Shown here piece by piece: positions 51,129 to 58,891 of a DNA stretch of 64,000 nucleotides (the stretch's first letter is position 1; each line of letters opens with the position of its first letter). The notes beneath the pieces are model-generated. The model saw only the letters and a list, made by a program, of their open reading frames with translations. It made no database searches and was not told where the DNA came from. This stretch comes from Methylohalomonas sp034521715 (lineage in GTDB: Bacteria > Pseudomonadota > Gammaproteobacteria > Methylohalomonadales > Methylohalomonadaceae), in contig JAXHLY010000003.1 in NCBI GenBank assembly GCA_034521715.1, positions 62,001-126,000 on the forward strand. The letters are read 5' to 3'. The translations under genes and the position numbers were made by a program.

Positions 51129-51377
51129 ATGAAAAGAAAAAATAATATAACAAAATATTTTCTAATAGGCGCAATAGCGTCCCTTGCTGCCGCTTGCAAG
51201 CGGAATCCGCTCTAACCGGCTGCGTTACTGATTGCGGGTATAGATGTTGCCCCTGTAACTACAGCCTCCACAGCAAACGGCGTACCGACTTCCGCTTTAT
51301 CAAGCCCGCTGAACTTACAGGAAATTAAAATAGACGATGGCACGGTTACTATTACGTCTTTGTCAAAAGCACTTTAA
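51129..51377 (+). CDS. Small lipoprotein-like ORF interrupted by one in-frame stop
   Basis: The 83-codon frame starts MKRKNNITKYFLIGAIASLA followed by AACK, a plausible lipoprotein signal peptide and lipobox. It then meets a TAA at codon 29 and continues in the same frame with IAGIDVAPVTTASTANGVPT and NLQEIKIDDGTVTITSLSKA to a stop at 51377. The downstream part has the look of a small secreted protein. The internal stop may be a base error, or the gene may be dead. Confidence 0.35.
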
Positions 51378-51379
51378 TA

Positions 51380-51661
51380 CTACCGCCCCATCATATTCCG
51401 CTTGTAAGCCGCATAATCATCATCTGACATCTTGTTGAATCGAGAAGCTGCTTGGCCCCCTCGACTCATCTTGAGGGATTTTCTTAGCCGCTGGATGGCC
51501 CTTCTAGCGGCATTCAATGAGGCCTGCAGGATTAGCGCTTGCTCGCTTGAATCGCGGCGGGATGATCTCCGGTATCCACTTTTCCCGTTACCGGGCGCTC
51601 CCCAAGACCCGGTCAGTCTAATCCCCGTTGGCCGGGGTTCTTCTTCGGAATGGTCATGCAA
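51380..51661 (-). CDS. Hypothetical basic protein
   Basis: A 93-residue intact frame: N-terminal charged, then a helical stretch QALILQASLNAARRAIQRLR and SLKMSRGGQAASRFNKMSDD, ending YAAYKRNMMGR. Strongly basic. No known domain recognised. Convergent with the small lipoprotein-like ORF, 2 nt apart. Confidence 0.4.
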   Translation of the reverse strand: MHDHSEEEPRPTGIRLTGSWGAPGNGKSGYRRSSRRDSSEQALILQASLNAARRAIQRLRKSLKMSRGGQAASRFNKMSDDDYAAYKRNMMGR

Positions 51662-51725
51662 CTATAGTACACAGTTTCAGACATGTTCAGATTCCGGGAC
51701 TGCTACCGGCGGACATGTTACGTGA

Positions 51726-51911
51726 GTGGAACGGCGCATGGACATCACATGGTTTGAAGAAAGGCATATGTTGGGTTGCTCATCGCTGGAATCGACCTTT
51801 ACGGTGACGTGTAGCGATAATGATCGTCGGGAGGTTAATAGTCGGCTACTGACTAGAGTGCCAGTTTATATACTTAATGAATGGAATAAGCATAAAGGAG
51901 AGATTGTATAG
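51726..51911 (+). CDS. Small hypothetical protein
   Basis: A 61-residue frame with MDITWFEERHMLGCSSLEST and VPVYILNEWNKHKGEIV. Start either of two methionines (51726 or 51738). Located in AT-rich sequence. No recognisable family; could be spurious. Confidence 0.25.
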   Translation: MERRMDITWFEERHMLGCSSLESTFTVTCSDNDRREVNSRLLTRVPVYILNEWNKHKGEIV

Positions 51912-52257
51912 CCTTATGTTTAAGGATAATGAAATCATTTGATTTTAGGTATATTCTGAACACGATGAATACAATTATCCTAGGCTGATTCAATACCAAC
52001 TAGGGGATCACTAATATAATATTGTAATAATCAAAAAACCCGCTATTGGCAGGTACTAGTAAAGTTTATCTTAGCTATTTTTTCAGCGCCTTATCAACTG
52101 CTGGACGGATTATCTATTAGTTTGTGTGTTTGCTTTACTATCAGATTTTTTTGAGCCTAAAATATTAGAGGCCTGCTTTTGATATTTCACTTTTTGTGAG
52201 CTATTTTTTTTCTCCGGGCGAGAATTTGCCGGAAAATGACGCATAATTTCCTCCTGA
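51912..52257. other. AT-rich intergenic stretch
   Basis: About 345 bases, strikingly AT-rich compared with the chromosome flanks, without a convincing frame. The low GC fits recently acquired DNA. Confidence 0.4.
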
Positions 52258-52541
52258 TTATTTATAATCAAATGGATTTAATAAAGGATCAAAAAAATGC
52301 TTTCTTCTAATCCATTTAAACCCTTCATAACGCGTTATAGTTGCTATTTCGACTGGCCCACCTACAATTTGTGCACGGGTTGCCGAAGTATAATATTGAT
52401 AGCCGTCTCAACTAAAAATTCAGCAAAATCTATTGCATCTTTAATTGGCATGGCTGTATGAGTTAATAAAGTTTCTGTATGTTCGCTTAAGTCATTTGCT
52501 AATTGTGCACTATCGTCAGAACTAATATTTAATACCTTCAT
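52258..52541 (-). CDS. Conserved hypothetical protein fragment
   Basis: Frames combine into NISSDDSAQLANDLSEHTET, HTAMPIKDAIDFAEFLVETA, then TSATRAQIVGGPVEIATITR and YEGFKWIRRKHFFDPLLNPF, ending at 52258. The GGPVEIATITRYEGFKW block looks like a conserved motif of uncharacterised accessory proteins, but I cannot name the family. One frameshift near 52395. The start lies upstream of 52541 or at the ATG there; the true N-terminus is not clear. Confidence 0.45.
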
Positions 52542-52629
52542 GAAAGCTGTTATAAGCTTATAGTCCCGTGCCTAGTACTAGGCGCTGAATTGGCTCAATT
52601 TGACCGCCGGGTGAGTCCTGTAGAACCAC

Positions 52630-53014
52630 TTACGGCATTAGGGCCTTGTATTTTAGGTAGCCGGTAAAGCTAATATCAAAGGTCTCAGGTTCCTCCTCGA
52701 CTGCATCATATCCGACTATGCGGAACCAAAATCGAGGCAATTCAAAGAATTCTGGAGGCTCCAGTTCAGGTTCATCCTCGCGCCTTGCTTCGTAATTTTC
52801 TTGATTTTTTTTGTTGAGTCTATCTAACTCAGATAGAACTTGCATTAATTTTTTGTTTAAAAAATATAAACTTTTCTGCAACCTCTTCAATAGTGTAGCC
52901 AACAGTACATCTTGGTATGGCGCTTTTCTGCAGCTGGGTCTCTATTAGAACTCTCAGTGAGTACTGGCGAAATTCCTTTGCGAGTGTTTCCATTGGCACG
53001 GCCAATGGAGCCAA
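52630..53014 (-). CDS. Hypothetical protein next to attR (frameshifted)
   Basis: Two frames join near 52860: MAPLAVPMETLAKEFRQYSL, RVLIETQLQKSAIPRCTVGY and TIEEVAEKF, then LNKKLMQVLSELDRLNKKNQ, EPPEFFELPRFWFRIVGYDA and ISFTGYLKYKALMP. The middle is a probable coiled coil. About 128 codons. I do not recognise it. It is the gene closest to attR, a common place for island cargo. Confidence 0.45.
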
Positions 53015-53247
53015 GTCCCAAGTGGTTGCGCCTGCTGGGAGGCCTTTATCAAATTGAAGATTTTATCTGCGTTGTTATAGACCTGTGCATCCCCGCTTTG
53101 AGGCGAAGAGTGGTGGCACTATACAAGGCCAGGACTAATCCATCATTTACCACAACACAAGCAGCAATAGTCATGGCTTAGCCTGATCCTTAGCAGAATT
53201 CATAGACAAAGTAGCATATAGAGGAGGGCAAAGTACCTAGTGTGTAG

Positions 53248-53271
53248 TAACTGCCAGCATTACTGACAGCA
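53248..53271. repeat. Pair of 12-mer repeats near attR, candidate integrase arm sites
   Basis: TAACTGCCAGCA (53248-53259) and TTACTGACAGCA (53260-53271) repeat the four-copy motif near attL in the same orientation. This pair lies 56 nt inside attR. Confidence 0.65.
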
Positions 53272-53295
53272 AAAAGGCCCTGGAATGGGACCTTT
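53271..53295 (-). terminator. Island-borne terminator for the rebuilt tRNA-Gln
   Basis: Minus strand: AAGGTCCC-ATTCCA-GGGCCTT running into TTTTTG. It lies 33 nt beyond the tRNA 3' end, replacing the original terminator now at 25386-25407. Confidence 0.65.
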
Positions 53296-53328
53296 AGTGG
53301 GGGACGGTGCGTAACCTATTGATTAATA

Positions 53329-53401
53329 TGGCTGGGGAGGAGGATTCGAACCTCCACTGACGGAGTCAGAGTCCGTTGTCCTACCATTAGACGATCCCCC
53401 A
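53329..53401 (-). tRNA. glnX-like: tRNA-Gln (anticodon CTG), island target; its 3' half is attR
   Basis: The minus strand reads TGGGGGATCGTCTAATGG through GGTTCGAATCC to an encoded CCA. The anticodon stem ACGGA/TCCGT encloses CTCTGAC with anticodon CTG. The 73-nt copy has one C too few in the 3' acceptor strand (TCCCCA instead of TCCCCCA as in attL), leaving the stem one base short. This is probably a homopolymer error. The 49-bp repeat with attL covers 53328-53376. The tRNA gene lies downstream of rpsI on the same strand. Confidence 0.93.
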
Positions 53402-53405
53402 GGGG

Positions 53406-53422
53406 TACGACAGAGTGTCGTA
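53406..53422. repeat. Palindrome between rpsI and tRNA-Gln
   Basis: TACGACA-GAG-TGTCGTA, a perfect 7-bp stem with a 3-nt loop and no following T-run. It may be a processing site between the rpsI message and the tRNA. Confidence 0.4.
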
Positions 53423-53438
53423 ATCCTTTGTTGCAGGA

Positions 53439-53829
53439 TCAGCGTTTACTGTACTGCGGACGCTTGCGGGCTTTGTGCGAAACCGATCTTCTTGCGTTCG
53501 ACCTCGCGGTCATCACGGGTGACATAGCCGGCGGCACGCAGGGACGGGCGCAGCGTTTCATCATACAGAAGCAGTGCGCGGCTGATACCATGACGGATGG
53601 CACCGGCCTGGCCGGAAATGCCACCGCCGCTGACCGTAATGTCGATGTCGAATTTGTCATTCAGATCGACGGTCTCCAGCGGCTGACGCACCAGCATGCG
53701 GCCGGTTTCGCGGCCAAAATACTCTTCCAGGGAGCGCTTGTTGATCGTAATGGTGCCACTGCCCGGACGCAGAAAAACACGTGCCGATGAACTCTTGCGC
53801 CGGCCGGTACTGTATAACTGTTCACTCAT
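53439..53829 (-). CDS. rpsI: 30S ribosomal protein S9 (frameshift near the C-terminus)
   Basis: Begins MSEQLYSTGRRKSSSARVFL, with the S9 blocks GSGTITINKRSLEEYFGRET and GAIRHGISRALLLYDE and DDREVERKKIGF. A frameshift near 53485 prevents the invariant ending in the main frame, but the neighbouring frame reads HKARKRPQYSKR to a stop at 53439. That basic tail reaches the ribosomal P-site tRNA and is the universal S9 end, so the break must be a sequence error. About 130 codons. Downstream partner of rplM (14 nt gap). Confidence 0.96.
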
Positions 53830-53843
53830 GTTCGGATTCCGTT

Positions 53844-54272
53844 TCAGATATCGAGGGTTTTCGGCTGCTGGGCGTCATGCTTGTGTTCGCTGCCGGCGTA
53901 GACCTTAAGCTTGCGGAACATGTCGCGTCCCAGCGGGCCTTTCGGCAGCATACCTTTAACTGCCTGTTCGATAATGTATTCCGGTTTGCGCTGCTGCAGC
54001 TTGTCGAAACTGATCGAGCGCACGCCCCCCGGCCAGCCGGTATGACGGTAATACATTTTATCGGTGGCCTTGCGGCCTGTGACTTTTACCCCGCCGGCAT
54101 TGACGACGACGATGTAATCGCCGGTGTCGACGTTCGGGGTATACTCGGCCTTGTGTTTGCCGCGCAGGCGCCTGGCGATCTCGCTGGCAAGTCGGCCGAG
54201 ATTTTTACCGGTGGCGTCAACAACATACCAGTCGCGGCTGACCTCGGCGGGTTTGGCGTTAAAGGTTTTCAT
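53844..54272 (-). CDS. rplM: 50S ribosomal protein L13
   Basis: Intact 142-residue frame. MKTFNAKPAEVSRDWYVVDA, GKNLGRLASEIARRLRGKHK and DYIVVVNAGGVKVTGRKATD are textbook L13, as is KMYYRHTGWPGGVRSISFDK. The end, VYAGSEHKHDAQQPKTLDI, is typical. First gene of the rplM-rpsI operon, with a strong sigma-70-like promoter upstream. Confidence 0.98.
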   Translation of the reverse strand: MKTFNAKPAEVSRDWYVVDATGKNLGRLASEIARRLRGKHKAEYTPNVDTGDYIVVVNAGGVKVTGRKATDKMYYRHTGWPGGVRSISFDKLQQRKPEYIIEQAVKGMLPKGPLGRDMFRKLKVYAGSEHKHDAQQPKTLDI

Positions 54273-54310
54273 TGGTATTCAACAAGTTATCGGAACGCTA
54301 AAGGGCGGCA

Positions 54311-54340
54311 ATATTAAGGCTTCCGGGCCGGCCGTGTCAA
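54311..54340 (-). promoter_or_regulatory. Sigma-70-like promoter of rplM-rpsI
   Basis: On the minus strand TTGACA (54340-54335) and TAATAT (54316-54311) are separated by 18 nt, about 40 nt before the rplM start. Confidence 0.65.
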
Positions 54341-54408
54341 CTTAAAACACTGCGGCAGAGGCCATGGGCCTTTATAATTCCCTCTGAATTTCAGACCATT
54401 ACCGAGCG

Positions 54409-55056
54409 ATGGCCACACTTGTTCGCAAGACCACGACAGCGGATGCCTTGATCGGCCGTTTTGACCGCTGGCTGCGCGGTTTCGGCACCGCCACCGCAGT
54501 CACGCGGCCGAATCCGGCTGCCCACCTGCCGGCAGCAACCCTGAGCGAGCCGCAGCGACGTGAGGTGGCCGGGCTGATGCGGGTCGACCATGCCGGCGAG
54601 GTCTGCGCCCAGGCCCTTTACCTCGGGCAGGCGCTCACGGCACGCCGGCCATGGTTGCGCGAGCACATGCTCAATGCCGCGGCCGAAGAAGCCGATCACC
54701 TGCAATGGTGCGCGAGCCGGCTCGGGGAACTCAACGACCATACCAGCTACCTCAACCCGTTCTGGTGCCTGGGCTCCTGTGCCATCGGCTCGATCGCCGG
54801 GTTGTCCGGGGATCGCTGGAGTCTCGGCTTCGTCGCCGAAACCGAGCACCAGGTGGAGCAGCATCTCGAGGGCCACCGCCGCCGCCTGCCTGCCGTGGAC
54901 CGCCGCAGCCGCGCGATTATCGAACAGATGCAACTGGACGAGGCGCGCCATGGCCGTCGGGCGCTGGAGGCCGGAGGCAGCGAACTGCCGCTGCCGGTAC
55001 GGCTGGGTATGCGCCTGGCGTCCAGGGTTATGACCACGACCGCCCGCTGGCTCTGA
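54409..55056 (+). CDS. coq7: 3-demethoxyubiquinol 3-hydroxylase Coq7
   Basis: Di-iron monooxygenase for a late hydroxylation in ubiquinone synthesis. Iron ligands are visible in MRVDHAGEVCAQALYLGQAL (Glu), AAAEEADHLQWCASRLGELN (ExxH), VAETEHQVEQHLE, and IIEQMQLDEARHGRRALEAG (ExxxH). NPFWCLGSCAIGSIAGLSGD is typical of the family. The frame is intact at 215 residues. Divergent from rplM. A TATAAT at 54373-54378 could be its -10 box. Confidence 0.95.
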   Translation: MATLVRKTTTADALIGRFDRWLRGFGTATAVTRPNPAAHLPAATLSEPQRREVAGLMRVDHAGEVCAQALYLGQALTARRPWLREHMLNAAAEEADHLQWCASRLGELNDHTSYLNPFWCLGSCAIGSIAGLSGDRWSLGFVAETEHQVEQHLEGHRRRLPAVDRRSRAIIEQMQLDEARHGRRALEAGGSELPLPVRLGMRLASRVMTTTARWL

Positions 55057-55081
55057 ATACGGGCCATTGGCCACTGCCGTA

Positions 55082-55109
55082 CTTGAAATAGCGACAGCCA
55101 CCCCCATAA
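55082..55109 (+). promoter_or_regulatory. Sigma-32 (heat-shock) promoter of the hsp20 gene
   Basis: CTTGAAA (55082-55088), a 13-nt spacer and CCCCATAA (55102-55109) match the RpoH consensus CTTGAAA-N11-16-CCCCATNT almost exactly. The hsp20 ATG is 38 nt downstream, with GGAGG before it (about 55137-55141). Confidence 0.8.
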
Positions 55110-55147
55110 AGCAGTTAAGCCAAGTCAAGCGCGTATGGAGGTGCAAT

Positions 55148-55607
55148 ATGGCCATGATTCGTTACGAGCCGTGGAGCCTGCTGCGGCAAATCCAGCAGGA
55201 CCTCAACAACAGTCTGAATTATTTTGAGGGCCCGGCGGCAGAGATACGGACAATGACAATTCCAATGTCGTGACCAGTCACTGGCGGCCGGCGGTCGATA
55301 TTCGCGAGGAAAGGGATCGTTACGTCATCGAGGCGGATCTGCCCGGCGTGGATCCGAAGGATATCGAGGTTACGATGGAGGACGGTGTGCTCACCCTGAA
55401 GGGTGAGCGCAGGTTCGAAGAAGGATGCCTCGGGCGATAACTACAAGCGGGTCGAGCGTGCCTATGGCGTGTTTTACCGCCGCTTCAGCCTGCCGGACAC
55501 CGCCGAACCCGGACAAAATCGAGGCCCGTGGTAAAAACGGTGTCCTGGAAATCATACTGCCGAAAGAGGAAAGGGTGCAGCCGCGGCGCATCGACGTTCA
55601 GTCCTGA
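55148..55607 (+). CDS. Hsp20/alpha-crystallin small heat-shock protein (frameshifted)
   Basis: ATP-independent holdase chaperone. From the ATG at 55148: MAMIRYEPWSLLRQIQQDLN, then after a frameshift near 55255 VTSHWRPAVDIREERDRYVI, EADLPGVDPKDIEVTMEDGV and LTLKGERRFEE. After a second break near 55425 comes YKRVERAYGVFYRRFSLPD, and after a third near 55505 DKIEARGKNGVLEIILPKEE, the G-x-L crystallin signature, then RRIDVQS. About 153 codons, normal size. The consensus sigma-32 promoter upstream supports heat induction. Confidence 0.92.
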
Positions 55608-55625
55608 GTGAACTCATGCAGACAT

Positions 55626-55654
55626 CAGACAGGCGGGATAATCCCGCCTGTCTG
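55626..55654. terminator. Long perfect palindrome after hsp20
   Basis: CAGACAGGCGGGAT-A-ATCCCGCCTGTCTG is a perfect 14-bp inverted repeat, 19 nt after the hsp20 stop. No T-run follows at once. Probably a transcript-end hairpin, possibly bidirectional. Confidence 0.55.
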
Positions 55655-55757
55655 TGGCTGAACTTTTGCCCTGCAGCTTCTTACTAACAGGCTGAATGAA
55701 TTTTTCGGCAGTAATGCCGCCATCCACCCGTTTTCAAATCAAGGTTGAGGTCAACAG

Positions 55758-57154
55758 ATGATGCCACTGACCCGCGAGCGTTTTCGTTTTTCCGTACTGT
55801 TATTGATCGTGCTGTCGGGCCTGGCTGCAATTGCAGTCCAGGCGGCGCTGCCGCAGAAGGCCGACGGCAAGGAGCTGCCGAGTCTGGCGCCGATGGTGGA
55901 AAAGGTCACGCCGGCGGTCGTGAACATTTCCACGGAAGGCACCGTACAGATACGCCAGAATCCGCTGTTCAACGATCCCTTTTTTCGCCACTTCTTTGAT
56001 TTACCCCAGCAGCCGCGGGAGCGCAAAACCCAGAGCCTCGGTTCCGGTGTGATCGTGGATGCCGCGCGCGGCCTGATACTGACCAGTAATCATGTCATCG
56101 CCAACGCCGATCAGATCAGCGTCACGCTGCGCGACGGCCGCGAGCTGAATGCCGAGGTGGTTGGCACCGATCCGGCCACTGATGTCGCGGTCATCCAGGT
56201 CGAGGCCGATAATCTTACCGATATCGAAACAGCCGATTCCGAGGGACTCCGGGTCGGTGATTTCGTGGTCGCCATCGGCAACCCGTTCGGACTCGGCCAG
56301 ACGGTAACCTCGGGTATCGTCAGCGCGCTGGCGCGCAGCGGCCTGAGCATTCTCGGCTACGAGGACTTCATCCAGACCGATGCCTCGATCAATCCCGGCA
56401 ATTCGGGCGGCGCGCTCGTCAACCTGCGCGGTGAGCTGGTCGGCATTAATACCGCCATTTTCTCGCAGAGCGGTGGCAATATCGGCATCGGCTTCGCGAT
56501 CCCGATCAACCTGGCGCTGAAGGTCATGGAGCAACTGGTCGAACACGGCGAAGTCAGGCGCGGCAGCGTCGGCGTGCAGATCCAGGATATGACGCCGCAG
56601 CTCGCCGAGGCATTTGAACTGGAGGAACAGCAGGACGGTGCTGTCATCGTCCAGGTTTACGAAGATACGCCGGCCGCCAGGACCGGTCTGGAGGCTGGCG
56701 ACGTGGTCGTCGAGGTCAACGGCAAGCCGGTCAAGGGTGCAGCGGACCTGCGCAACAAGGTCGGCCTGATGCAGGTCGGTGAGACGGTAAGCCTGACGGT
56801 TCTGCGCAATGGCAGCAGAAAATCTTATGATATCGAGCTGACCGAACCGCAGACCCAGACTGCCAATGGCCAGCCGGCCACCCGTAACGAACTGTTGCAG
56901 GGTGTGACGCTGTCGGAGATCGATTCCCAGCATCCCGCCCACGGCAAGGTCAATGGCGTGATGGTGGAAAAAGTTGAACGTGGTACCCGGGCCTGGAATT
57001 CAGGCTTGCGGGACGGCGATATTATTACCTCCGTCAACCGTCAGCCGGTGACCGGTATGCGCGATTTCCTGCAGATCGTCGACCAACATGCAAGGGGCCA
57101 TTACTGATGCGCATAATACGCGGTAACAGTGCCGCCTTTATTGTTATCAAGTAA
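55758..57154 (+). CDS. degQ: Periplasmic serine endoprotease, DegQ/DegP type
   Basis: HtrA protease acting on misfolded envelope proteins. The signal segment is FSVLLLIVLSGLAAIAVQAA. The catalytic triad sits in LTSNHVIANADQ (His), DPATDVAVIQV (Asp) and IQTDASINPGNSGGALVNL (Ser), with IAIGNPFGLGQTVTSGIVSA nearby (VAIGNPFG). Two PDZ domains follow (GSVGVQIQDMTPQLAEAF; VEKVERGTRAWNSGLRDGDI). The main frame ends early at 57107, but a shift near 57090 restores the family ending MRIIRGNSAAFIVIK with a stop at 57154. About 465 codons, like DegQ. Confidence 0.94.
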
Positions 57155-57174
57155 TCAGTTGCGAATTCGCCAGT

Positions 57175-58130
57175 TCAGGACGAGGCCGCGGCAGCGGCCT
57201 CGTCCTGCAGTGTTGTGATACAGGGCAGCGAGGTGTTACGGATCGCACTGGCAACGAGATCGACAAGCCTGGTCCGCGGGTAGGTTTTGCGATAAGCGAT
57301 GGCCACATCACGGTAGGGTACCGGTTTGGTAAATGGCCGGAATGCCAGTAGCCCCTGGAGGTCGTCGCCGTTGGCCGCGGAGGTGCACGGCAGTACCGTC
57401 ACGCCGGCGCCGGATCCGACCATGTGGCGGATGGTTTCAATGGAGCTGCCTTCCAGGGTTTTCTGAATACTGTCGTCGCCGGAATAACCGCCTACGCAGC
57501 CGGGACAGACATTGACTACCTGTTCGCGGAAACAGTTACCCGCGCGCAGCAATAACAATGTCTCTTCCGTCAGATCCTGTGCCTGAATGCTTTTCTTTTT
57601 GGCCAGCGGATGCCTGCTGGGCATCGCCACCACAAACGGTTCACGGTAAACGGGCCGGGTAACCACGCCCGCAACGCTGTAGGGCAGCGAGATGACAATT
57701 ACATCGAGCTCGCCGGCTCGCAGCTTTTCCGTCAGCTGCTCGGTAAAGTGTTCCTCGATGAATAACTTGAGTTCCGGTGCCAGCTGGTGGATTTGCGGGA
57801 TCAGCTGCGGCAGCAGGATAAGGCCCGATGGTATAGATAATACCCAGCCGCAATTGCCCCTTGAGATCGTCACGGCCTTCCTGGGCGAGATGGCGGATGG
57901 TTTCGGATTCCTCGAGCACGACCCGCGCCTGTTCGACCACGCGCCGGCCGATAGGGGTGATGCTGACGTCATGCTGGCGCCGCTCGAACAGCTTGACGCC
58001 GAGTTCTTCTTCCAGCTTCTTGATGGCGACACTGAGCGTCGGCTGGCTGACATGGCAGGCCTCGGCGGCCCGGCCGAAATGCAATTCGCGCGCCACGGCG
58101 ACAATGTATCGTAGATTCGGTCAGGGTCAT
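57175..58130 (-). CDS. oxyR-like: LysR-family regulator, OxyR-like (frameshifted)
   Basis: The ATG at 58130 gives MTLTES; a shift near 58108 leads to ARELHFGRAAEACHVSQPTL and SVAIKKLEEELGVKLFERRQ, the helix-turn-helix. A second shift near 57835 restores PQLIPQIHQLAPELKLFIEE. In the effector domain ETLLLLRAGNCFREQVVNVC has two cysteines nine residues apart, positioned like the redox pair C199/C208 of E. coli OxyR. GSSIETIRHMVGSGAGVTVL is also typical of OxyR. About 318 codons. Probable role: peroxide-responsive activator; no catalase or Dps lies alongside. Confidence 0.82.
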
Positions 58131-58259
58131 TTGCACGGCAAACCTTGAGTTCGGGTAGATAACGGGGAGCGAGTTGCCCGGGAACGAGATCCACCCGCCT
58201 CCGGGTCTATTATTGCACGCGGGGTGGGGGTGCTTTGTTTATATCGGAGGGTATCAATC

Positions 58260-58825
58260 ATGCGCCTGCTTGTGACGTTAGTGCCGATACTGCTGGCGAC
58301 CGGCTGTGCCAGTAACGTGCCGCGGGCGATTCAGGAAGCACCCGCCGGCAATCCGACCGTCAGCGAAGTCCGGGACGATATAGACCGCCTACCGGGAACC
58401 AGGGTGCGTTGGGGCGGGACCATCGCCAGCGTTGAAAACCGTCGAGAACGAGACCTGGATAGAGGTGGTTGCGCACGAAGCTCGGCAGATACGGGTCGGC
58501 CCGAGGGCAGCGACTACGCTTTGGCCGATTCATAGTACGGATCGAGGGATTCCTCGATCCGCAAATCTATGCCGAGGGCCGTGAACTAACTGTTGCCGGT
58601 GAAGTAGAAAGCCGGTTCAGTCAGGCCGATTGGCGAGCATCCTTATACCTATCCGCTGGTCCGGGCGAGTACTCATTATCTTTGGCCGTATTATGCCGAC
58701 CGGGTATCACTATCCCTATTACCACGGCTACTATCGACCGGTACGGGTACCGTTACCATCTTGGCTTCGGACACCGTCACCACTTCGGATTCACGCACTT
58801 TCGCTACCCGTATTATTACTGGTAG
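58260..58825 (+). CDS. slp: Slp family outer-membrane lipoprotein (frameshifted)
   Basis: The start MRLLVTLVPILLATGCASNV carries a signal peptide with lipobox L-A-T-G-C. TVSEVRDDIDRLPGTRVRWG followed by GTIASVEN is the Slp core. After breaks near 58440 and 58495, GRFIVRIEGFLDPQIYAEGR and ELTVAGEVESRFSQADWR follow in sequence. A last shift near 58640 gives the aromatic-rich tail. About 188 codons, normal. Slp proteins are starvation- or stress-induced outer-membrane lipoproteins of unclear function. Confidence 0.83.
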
Positions 58826-58891
58826 GGATTTTAGTGGAGGAAGTAGAAGGCTGAATTCCGCTTGAGCGACAGCGGCAGGTTGCCTGGCAGG

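Noticed and set aside
54391..55155. 254-codon minus-strand frame opposite coq7
   Set aside because: It is antisense to an intact, clearly conserved coq7 and has no family signature; GC-rich coding DNA often gives such shadows.
56001..56942. 313-codon minus-strand frame opposite degQ
   Set aside because: Antisense shadow of the protease and PDZ coding sequence; no start context and no recognisable domain.
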